Under the pieces are notes generated by a model. It did not search any database. It worked only from the letters and a program-made list of their open reading frames with translations, and had not been told where the DNA came from. 11,216 bases of DNA from Palsa-1400 sp036008545 (GTDB lineage Bacteria; Verrucomicrobiota; Verrucomicrobiia; Limisphaerales; Palsa-1400): positions 1 to 11,216 of the forward strand of contig DASYNM010000316.1 of NCBI GenBank assembly GCA_036008545.1, in the 5' to 3' direction. Made by a program: the position numbers and the translations under genes. Numbering within the stretch: position 1 is the first letter of the stretch; each line of letters starts with the position of its first letter. Positions 1-5,620 of the stretch are shown one piece after another.

Positions 1-3000
1 GTGACCGGAATCAGGAACGGGAAGGAAACATCGCCCATTGAGTTGGTCCCATCCGCCAGGGCCAGAGTGGCGGTCACGGTGGCGCCGGGAGCACCGACGG
101 CGGTGAAGGAGTAGGGTTCCGTGACGGAACCTCCAACGGGAATTGCTCCGTAAACCTGGCTGAGAGTGATGGGCGTGATGCCGCTGCCGGCTTGGAGCGT
201 GGCGGAAAGATTGGTGGTCGCTCCAGAGCCGATATTGGCGAGCGCAAATGAGACCGTTACCGTTTCATTGGAATTGATGGCGCCGTTTGGCGGTGTGGTG
301 CCTTGCACCTGCAAGGTGGCGCCGTTAGCGACGATCACGGGCACTGCGTAAGTGACGGTAACCAGAGCGGTGGCGGAATTGTTGGCCGAGTTGGTGTCGT
401 CAGAGCTGGTGCTGACGCTCCAAGTATTGGTCAACGTGCCGACGCCGACCGGCACAGCCGTGACAGCCACGACCGCGATATTGCCGGGAGAGACGGTCCC
501 CAATGAGCATTGCACCGAACCGCTGTTTGCCACGAAACTACCTTGCGAGGGCGAGACCGAAACCAATTGCAGACCGGCCAGCGAGAATGTGCCGACTGTG
601 GCCACGGCGTTGCTGGGCCCAAGGTTTGTCACCGACAAAGTGTAGGTTACGTTGTTGCTTACGATGGCTGGACTAGGAGTGACGGAGAGGCCCGCCGCCA
701 AGTCCGCCAAGGGCGTGCTTACGCCTGTGATGACGCTGGCGGCATTGTTGTCAAGGTTGAACGCGGCGAAAGGCACGCCGGCGATAATGGTGTTGGTTTG
801 GAGGCCAATCGCGACTGCCAGGTCCACGTTCGAAATCGTGAGGCTTGTGCCAGGGTTCAGGCTTCCCAGATTGTAGATTAGTGTTTGCCCACTTTGGGTG
901 TAACCGCCCGGTGCTCCTCCCGCGGAAACAAAGGATAGCCCGGCGGGCAGGACATTGGTCAGGTACGCGCTCACAGTAGTAGCGCCAGTGTTGGTAACGC
1001 TGAGTAAATACGTGATGGAGCCGCCTTGGATCACTTGCGCAGAGGAAGCGACGATGCCTGCGGTCAGGCTGTTGATGGGGTTAACGGGAATCACAGTCGT
1101 GATGGTGACGGCCCACCCGTTGCTAACGCCGCCGGAGTCTCCCGACGCATCGTCATGGGCATACAAGGACCAAACGCCATTGGGCGGAAGGTCGTTGAAA
1201 TTAGTCAGGCTTGCGCTGTAAGGAGGAGCGAGCGCGTTGGTAAAGACATCGCTGGGGTTGTAATCTCCCGGCGCGAACGTGCCGGAATTCAAATTCCCCT
1301 GGCTCGGCAAGGCGAGCGATGCAGTGGCATCAAACGTAATCGTAACGCCAGTGGCAGGTTCTGTGGCGTGATCGGCCGCAGCGTCCATCAAGACGGCATT
1401 GGTGCCCGGCCCGACCAGCAAAATGCCGATGTCGTTCGGATAGGTGTGATACAAATTCGAGACCGTCGCGGTGACTTTGGAAACGTAACCGGTCACATTG
1501 GATACCAAAATGGAGGAAGGATATGGACTGGCTGCTCCTTCATCCGGATCCGGGACAAATTGCAGCGCTGGAATGTAGATTTGATTGGTGTTCCAGAATG
1601 TTTGCACCACAGGCATGTAGAAGGTGAAGGAAACCGTGCCCAGGCTGGTCGAACCGTCCTGCAAGGACAAAGTAGCGACGACTGTTCCGCCATTGGTGCT
1701 GTTGGCCGTGAAACCAAACGCCCCACCGACAGGCGACCCGCCTGGCGCCATTGCGCCGTAAAATTGGGGGTTTCCGCTAGGCAGTGTGACGCCGCCAGTG
1801 GCTTGCAGCGTAGCCGCCAGATTGGTGGTGGCCACGTTGCCTTCGTTCTGCAAGTAAAGTTGAACCTCGACCGTGTCGCCCGGATTAATCGCGCCGTTGG
1901 GCGGAGAACCGCTCTGGGAAACCAACGCAGCACTGACGGGGACAATCGAGACTGTGGGCGTTTCCGCCTGATTCTGGACCGTGAAGAAGTTGTTGTTGGT
2001 GTTGGCATCACCAGGCTGGCCAAAAACGGAAAAAGTGGAGCTAAGGACAGCCGGCTTCCCGCCGGACGGAATTGTAGCCGACTGAAGGACATTGGTAATA
2101 ACCGCGCTGGCGCCACTGGCCAAATCACCGACGCTCCAGGTAATGATGCCATTGGTAACGGTGACGCCTGGCTGGCTGCTGGAAACAAACGTGGACGAGT
2201 TAAGCCCTGTCCCGCCAGGTATCGTCTGGCTGAAAATAACTCCCGTGGCAGCGCTAGGCCCGTTGTTGACCACGGTGGCGACATAGGTGCTATCGCTGCC
2301 GGCAACCACCGTGCTGGGCGTGACGCTCGCCGAAACTCCCAAGTCTGCCGAAGGACCCACGCTGACCGTAAAACTGGCCGTGTTGTTCTGCGACACGGGA
2401 TCCGTCTCCAGTGGGCTTAAGCCGACCTGTGCCGTGTCGGTGATGTCGCCGGTGGTGGTTGGGCTCACTGTGATGGTGACGACCGCGTTGCTGCCGGCCG
2501 GTATGGTGCCCAATGCGGCCAGCAAACCGCCGACGGAAACGTTGCCTTGACTGGCGGTGGCAGAAACAAAATTGACGTTGGCCGGCAATTCGTTGGTCAA
2601 TACAACGCCTGTAGCGGTGTAGGGACCGTTATTTCTGACGATGATGGTAAACGTCGTCTGCCCGCCTTGCAAGAGCGCGGTTGGCGCCGCGTTCATACTG
2701 ACTGCCAAATCGGCCGTAGGCAGCGTCACAAGAGCTGTGGCGGAAGCTGTGTTGTTGTTTGGATTTGGGTCGATTTCAGTCGATCCCACCGTTGCCACAC
2801 TGGTAGCCAGGCCGGGAAAGCTGGGAATCGTCACCACTGAGAGCGTCGCGGTCCCATAAACGAGCAAATTGCCAATGGAAAGAGTCAAATTGGTGCCTGA
2901 ACCGCTCACCTGCGCCGGATAATTGCTGGTCGTCACGAACGCGAAGCCCGGGGGAAGCGACTGCGATATCACCACGTTGGTCGCGGAACCGGGTCCAGCG

Positions 3001-5603
3001 TTGGAAACCGTCATCGTGAAGGACAAGTTGCTGCCTACTGTGCCGGGGTTAGGGCTGGCCGACATGGTCAGCGAGAGATCCGAGCCGGGGCATTGTCCGC
3101 CGCCATCCGTGCAGACGTAAGGCGTGATGTTCAGACTCCAACACTCCAAGGTTGCCGTGTCGCCATTGAATAGATCCACCGCGCTTAATTGCCAGACGCC
3201 GTTGAGATTGGTGCCGTAAACAGGAAGCAGACTAGCAAGAGGCTGCACCGGCTGGAAGCTGCCGACAAAGGGGGCTGTTCCCGCTTCGATTGAGGTTGCC
3301 GCGTCGTCGTCGAAGGTTGTCTCAGAGGAGAGTCCGCAACCCGAGCCGAAATCGCTGCCCAAACCGCCATCGGGAATCTGCGTCAGAGCGACTGTTGTGC
3401 CGTTGGGACTAATCAACTGCAACTCCAACCCCTCATCATAGAGGGCCTGCGCATAGACCGAGACGGTGACCTTCGCTGCCGACTGCAAACCCGAGACTGT
3501 CACCGGCGAAACAATGCCGGTATTATTCCCGGTTGGAATCAGAAATGGTGTCGAATTGACAAACGGATCGGGCGTCCCGACAATGCCTGATGGAATCTCA
3601 ATAGTATTGGTTGTCGCCCCCTGCTCGTATTTCAGGACCAGGACCAAATCAACGGGCGTGCCGCAAATAAAAGTCGGTTCTGTGCTAAGCGTAAATGCTG
3701 GAAGCGAGACGTCCTCCCTGCCGGGAGGCAAATCGGGAAAGGTCACTATGGATTGGGCGACGATGGCTCCCGGCGTGGTGGAATACAGGAAGCCTTGGAT
3801 CCCGGTGGCCTCAGCCAAGCCTTCATTTGTGATCGTAATCGTCAACTGATTGCACTCGTCATAGTCGATAACCCCGTTGCCGTTGCCACCAGAGATTACG
3901 TTTGTTACTACGAACAAGGCAGGCACTTTCGCCGGCGGGGCCAGGGCGTTGATGAGATTGCTGCCCGTCGGCGTCCCCCAACCTGTGCAGAGGTCGTAGC
4001 CCACACAGGCAAAAAACTGGTTGGTGTAAACGGCATTGGTGTTGTTGCCCGTCGTAATGTCGTGCAAAACGGCGTCGTAACGCGGGCCTTTGGCCAAGGC
4101 ATAGAGTGCGGGACAGATAAAACCAACCGGCGGGTGGCCGTAGAGGGCGCCTTGCTGATTGATCAGGGCCGTGAACGCCGTCCAGAGCGGTGCCGCGCAA
4201 CTGGTGCCGGAAAACGGCCCAGTTTCACCTTGTTCGAAAACGACGAAGCAATTCTCGGCCGTCAAGGCCATGTCGGGAAAATTTCGAAAGCTCGTTGACC
4301 CTCCGTTCGTGGTCATGCTTATGCCTAGCTGCCACGACGGTATCGGGTAAACAGAACTAAAGCCGCCGGTGCTACCGCCCGAGCCATCAGGTTCATCCCA
4401 AGTCGTTTCCGAGACCCATGACCCAAATGGTCCACTCGTGGTCAATTGCGTCCCGCCCACTTGCGCGATATAAGGATCATCCGACGGCGGCACAATGTTG
4501 GCGCCGAGGGTCGTCCCGACGTCACCGGAAGCATCATAGAACGTCTGCCCTTGGGCGGCGTATTGCATGTAGATTTGGTCCTCAAAGGCGTCCGGGTTCG
4601 GTACCCCCCAGCCCCAAGAGCAACTGATTTGAGCGGCTGCGTCGTCCGTAGCAATTCGATTGAGAACGTCGTCTTGCGACAATCCCTCATAGACTATAAT
4701 CTCGTCAAGTCCTGGCGCCATAGCGGCCACGTTCTCGATGTCCAGCGAAACCTCGCCGTTGCCGCCGAAGCTCAAAGGCTCCCCGGTAAGTCCGTCCAGC
4801 AAGACATTGCGCAGCGGCACTGGGGGCACGATATTGGCGTCGGTTTCGTACTCGAGAATGTCGCTGGTAAAATAACCGTCCAATTCAAAGATTGCCACCT
4901 TCTGGCCTCTCCCCGTTAACGCCACGCCTGGCGCATACGCGTCCCTGTAGTCATTGCCCATAAAGGCACCGCCAGGTCCGGAACCTCCCTTGGGTTTTCC
5001 TCCTCCCTTCGGAGAGTGTTCCCTGATAGATTTAGGAAATGGCTTGATATAGTCGTCCAACCCGCCCACTCGCATAAGCGGAACTTTCAGGTCAACAGAC
5101 GGATCGGTATCGGGAGCGTAAAACGTCCGCTGCTCCTTGGGATGCTGATACCTCAGCATCTTGATATGCAAGGCGGCTTCAATATCTGCCACCGAACCTT
5201 GCACATCGAGCAAAATGCGGTTGGGGTGTGTCCCGGTCACAGTCAAATGATTTTTAGCGGCGAAATCGGCGACGGCATTATAATCAGCCACCGTGGGGCC
5301 AAACCTCTGGGCGAATTCCGCCGACGTCACATAATGCCGGTAGTTCGGGCTGGCGGGATCGTAAATCTGCTGCAGCAGTGTTCTCAGCTCCTGCTGATGT
5401 TGCAATGGCAGGCCAATGGCCAAACGCAACTGATTGGTCCCATCCAGGCGCCCGATGGGAGTCAATTTCGAGATTACGGGCGGGACGTGCCCACGCAAGA
5501 CTTGCTGGTCGGCACCACTGGCGCCCGCGGGAAAGAGAAGAATCAGAGCTGCGCACACCGCAGCCAACGCCGCTGGATGCAGTCCATGAGGAGATGGTTT
5601 CAT
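1..5603 (-). CDS. Secreted sedolisin-family (S53) serine peptidase with a giant P-domain/DUF11 tail (C-terminus outside window)
   Basis: I translated the frame codon by codon from ATG 5601-5603 to the left edge: 1867 codons, no stop. An in-frame TAA at 5616-5618 makes this ATG the first possible start, and a signal peptide follows it. Domains: signal peptide 1-30; S53 propeptide about 38-186; Gly/Lys/Pro-rich linker about 197-212; catalytic domain about 208-558; Ig-like 565-672; P-domain 676-831; three DUF11 repeats 840-1213; Ig-like 1214-1341; second P-domain 1342-1507; two DUF11 repeats 1508-1752; a third Ig-like module from 1753, cut by the edge. The S53 set is complete: E284 and D288 in GEVSLDIE, oxyanion D361 in ASGDVG, nucleophile S468 in SGTSCAAP, and calcium-site residues around D515, I516 and D537. 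Predicted role: self-activating extracellular endopeptidase. Classic S53 enzymes end soon after the calcium site; here more than 1300 residues follow. The substrate is unknown. Confidence 0.94.
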   Translation of the reverse strand, partial: MKPSPHGLHPAALAAVCAALILLFPAGASGADQQVLRGHVPPVISKLTPIGRLDGTNQLRLAIGLPLQHQQELRTLLQQIYDPASPNYRHYVTSAEFAQRFGPTVADYNAVADFAAKNHLTVTGTHPNRILLDVQGSVADIEAALHIKMLRYQHPKEQRTFYAPDTDPSVDLKVPLMRVGGLDDYIKPFPKSIREHSPKGGGKPKGGSGPGGAFMGNDYRDAYAPGVALTGRGQKVAIFELDGYFTSDILEYETDANIVPPVPLRNVLLDGLTGEPLSFGGNGEVSLDIENVAAMAPGLDEIIVYEGLSQDDVLNRIATDDAAAQISCSWGWGVPNPDAFEDQIYMQYAAQGQTFYDASGDVGTTLGANIVPPSDDPYIAQVGGTQLTTSGPFGSWVSETTWDEPDGSGGSTGGFSSVYPIPSWQLGISMTTNGGSTSFRNFPDMALTAENCFVVFEQGETGPFSGTSCAAPLWTAFTALINQQGALYGHPPVGFICPALYALAKGPRYDAVLHDITTGNNTNAVYTNQFFACVGYDLCTGWGTPTGSNLINALAPPAKVPALFVVTNVISGGNGNGVIDYDECNQLTITITNEGLAEATGIQGFLYSTTPGAIVAQSIVTFPDLPPGREDVSLPAFTLSTEPTFICGTPVDLVLVLKYEQGATTNTIEIPSGIVGTPDPFVNSTPFLIPTGNNTGIVSPVTVSGLQSAAKVTVSVYAQALYDEGLELQLISPNGTTVALTQIPDGGLGSDFGSGCGLSSETTFDDDAATSIEAGTAPFVGSFQPVQPLASLLPVYGTNLNGVWQLSAVDLFNGDTATLECWSLNITPYVCTDGGGQCPGSDLSLTMSASPNPGTVGSNLSFTMTVSNAGPGSATNVVISQSLPPGFAFVTTSNYPAQVSGSGTNLTLSIGNLLVYGTATLSVVTIPSFPGLATSVATVGSTEIDPNPNNNTASATALVTLPTADLAVSMNAAPTALLQGGQTTFTIIVRNNGPYTATGVVLTNELPANVNFVSATASQGNVSVGGLLAALGTIPAGSNAVVTITVSPTTTGDITDTAQVGLSPLETDPVSQNNTASFTVSVGPSADLGVSASVTPSTVVAGSDSTYVATVVNNGPSAATGVIFSQTIPGGTGLNSSTFVSSSQPGVTVTNGIITWSVGDLASGASAVITNVLQSATIPSGGKPAVLSSTFSVFGQPGDANTNNNFFTVQNQAETPTVSIVPVSAALVSQSGSPPNGAINPGDTVEVQLYLQNEGNVATTNLAATLQATGGVTLPSGNPQFYGAMAPGGSPVGGAFGFTANSTNGGTVVATLSLQDGSTSLGTVSFTFYMPVVQTFWNTNQIYIPALQFVPDPDEGAASPYPSSILVSNVTGYVSKVTATVSNLYHTYPNDIGILLVGPGTNAVLMDAAADHATEPATGVTITFDATASLALPSQGNLNSGTFAPGDYNPSDVFTNALAPPYSASLTNFNDLPPNGVWSLYAHDDASGDSGGVSNGWAVTITTVIPVNPINSLTAGIVASSAQVIQGGSITYLLSVTNTGATTVSAYLTNVLPAGLSFVSAGGAPGGYTQSGQTLIYNLGSLNPGTSLTISNVDLAVAIGLQTNTIIAGVPFAAFNLDNNAASVITGVSTPLADLAAGLSVTPSPAIVSNNVTYTLSVTNLGPSNAVATVGTFSLAGLQLVSVSPSQGSFVANSGSVQCSLGTVSPGNIAVVAVTAVPVGVGTLTNTWSVSTSSDDTNSANNSATALVTVTYAVPVIVANGATLQVQGTTPPNGAINSNETVTVSFALANIGSGATTNLSATLQAGSGITPITLSQVYGAIPVGGSVTEPYSFTAVGAPGATVTATLALADGTNSMGDVSFPFLIPV
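3..347 (-). other. Third Ig-like module of the S53 peptidase, at the window edge
   Basis: Residues 1753-1867 repeat the module seen at 1214-1341: P-P-N-G-A-I-N, then T-N-L-S-A-T-L-Q, then Q-V-Y-G-A-I, and finally A-D-G-T-N-S-M-G-D-V-S-F-P-F. In all earlier copies a P-domain follows directly, so one is expected just beyond the left edge. The frame is open at base 3. Confidence 0.75.
348..1082 (-). repeat. Two tandem DUF11-type repeats (fourth and fifth of the S53 peptidase)
   Basis: Residues 1508-1752. The conserved strand and turn L-L-S-V-T-N-T-G (Gly1541) recurs as T-L-S-V-T-N-L-G-P (Gly1662), a 121-residue period. The units end with F-N-L-D-N-N-A-A and D-T-N-S-A-N-N-S-A respectively. They are more diverged than the first three copies: the Pro after the Gly is missing in unit four. 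Confidence 0.8.
1083..1580 (-). other. P-domain 2 of the S53 peptidase
   Basis: Residues about 1342-1507. A-T-V-S-N-L-Y-H-T-Y-P-N-D-I (around 1379-1392) and N-G-V-W-S-L-Y-A-H-D-D-A-S-G (about 1476-1489), followed by G-G-V-S-N-G-W-A-V-T-I-T-T, are near-canonical for this family. It sits between an Ig-like module (1214-1341) and two further DUF11 units, the same order as P-domain 1 and as the P-domain in the neighbouring giant protein. Confidence 0.88.
1965..3086 (-). repeat. Three tandem DUF11-type repeats in the S53 peptidase tail
   Basis: Residues 840-1213 comprise three units. Each starts with A/S-D-L-x-[LV] and carries the motif N-x-G-P-x-x-A-T-[NG]-V, with Gly at residues 870, 993 and 1115, a period of 122-123 residues. 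Each unit ends with a D-P-x-x-x-N-N-T-like segment. DUF11 units are Ig-like repeats common in bacterial surface proteins; here they probably act as a stalk that holds or spaces the protease. Confidence 0.85.
3111..3578 (-). other. P-domain 1 of the S53 peptidase
   Basis: Residues about 676-831 fit the proprotein-convertase P-domain, a beta-sandwich. Seen are a V-T-V-S-V-Y strand, a long acidic D-E-G-L-E-L-Q-L-I-S-P-N-G segment, T-F-D-D-D-A, a Pro-rich stretch, and N-G-V-W-Q-L-S-A-V-D (794-803) ending in C-W-S-L-N-I-T. Compared with the other P-domains here it has extra cysteines (about 747, 820 and 831), which could form disulfides. It is preceded by an Ig-like module whose N-terminal loop is acidic and rich in Asn and Gly (3843-3890). 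Confidence 0.8.
3930..4982 (-). other. S53 (sedolisin) catalytic domain
   Basis: Residues about 208-558. Visible hallmarks are E284 and D288 spaced four apart (GEVSLDIE), ASGDVG carrying the oxyanion Asp361, and the TGGFSSVYPIPSWQ segment (residues 413-426). SGTSCAAPLW follows with Ser468, then HDITTGNN (D515, I516) and GYDLCTGWGTP (D537), which form the usual calcium site. The second of the two glycines normally preceding the calcium-site Asp is present (G535), but the position two before it is Cys533, so the site may be slightly altered. The complete tetrad argues for an active enzyme. Confidence 0.92.
5046..5492 (-). other. S53 propeptide (Pro-kumamolisin activation-type domain)
   Basis: Residues about 38-186 match the inhibitory prodomain of sedolisins. 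The LRLAIGLPLQ segment is followed by a helix rich in Gln and Leu. Next comes the family hallmark D-P-x-S-P-x-Y-x-x-Y-x-T-x-x-E-F (residues 82-97), then a V-x-D-F-A segment. The end, around P-x-V-D-L-K-V-P-L (residues 168-176), leads to the linker. In characterised S53 enzymes this domain folds first, blocks the active site and is removed by self-cleavage at acid pH; that this happens here is inferred. Confidence 0.85.
5514..5603 (-). other. Signal peptide of the S53 peptidase
   Basis: Residues 1-30 have a short N-region with Lys2 and two His, a hydrophobic core of Ala, Leu, Ile and Val (about residues 10-24), and a small-residue end (AGASG) before Ala31-Asp32. This fits Sec export with signal peptidase I cleavage near residue 30. 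The cysteine in the core (residue 17) follows Val and is not in a lipobox, so a lipoprotein is unlikely. The exact cleavage position is estimated by eye. Confidence 0.85.
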
Positions 5604-5612
5604 GTTTAGTTG

Positions 5613-5617
5613 CTCTT
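5613..5617 (-). promoter_or_regulatory. Weak candidate ribosome binding site for the S53 peptidase
   Basis: The minus-strand gap between the two genes is 17 bases and contains AAGAG, separated from the ATG at 5603 by 9 bases. This is a poor match to the Shine-Dalgarno core at acceptable spacing. The gap is too short for a separate promoter and has no hairpin. Together this suggests that the protease gene is translated from a shared message, possibly by ribosomes re-initiating after the upstream stop codon. Confidence 0.4.
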
Positions 5618-5620
5618 ACA

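Noticed and set aside
1493..2305. Minus-strand open frame of 270 codons
   Set aside because: Same strand as the peptidase but in another frame. The true frame carries the second Ig-like module and the third DUF11 repeat; this one is Arg/Pro/Ser-rich and has no motif.
1026..2420. Long plus-strand open frame of 464 codons
   Set aside because: It runs antisense to the continuous peptidase frame, which shows recognisable DUF11 and P-domains here. Its product is rich in Arg and Gly with no domain pattern, typical of the shadow of a Thr/Asn/Ser-rich gene.
3930..4982. Subtilisin (S8) assignment, suggested by P-domains and the G-T-S motif
   Set aside because: There is no Asp/His/Ser triad of S8 type. 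The E-x-x-x-D pair, S-G-D and the following calcium site are S53 hallmarks, and the propeptide is S53-type.
5514..5603. Lipoprotein signal with the cysteine in the hydrophobic core
   Set aside because: The residue before Cys17 is Val, not Gly, Ala or Ser, and the cysteine lies within the hydrophobic core rather than at its end.
5604..5620. Promoter or terminator between the two genes
   Set aside because: Only 17 bases, no inverted repeat with a T-run, and no -10/-35 pair could fit.
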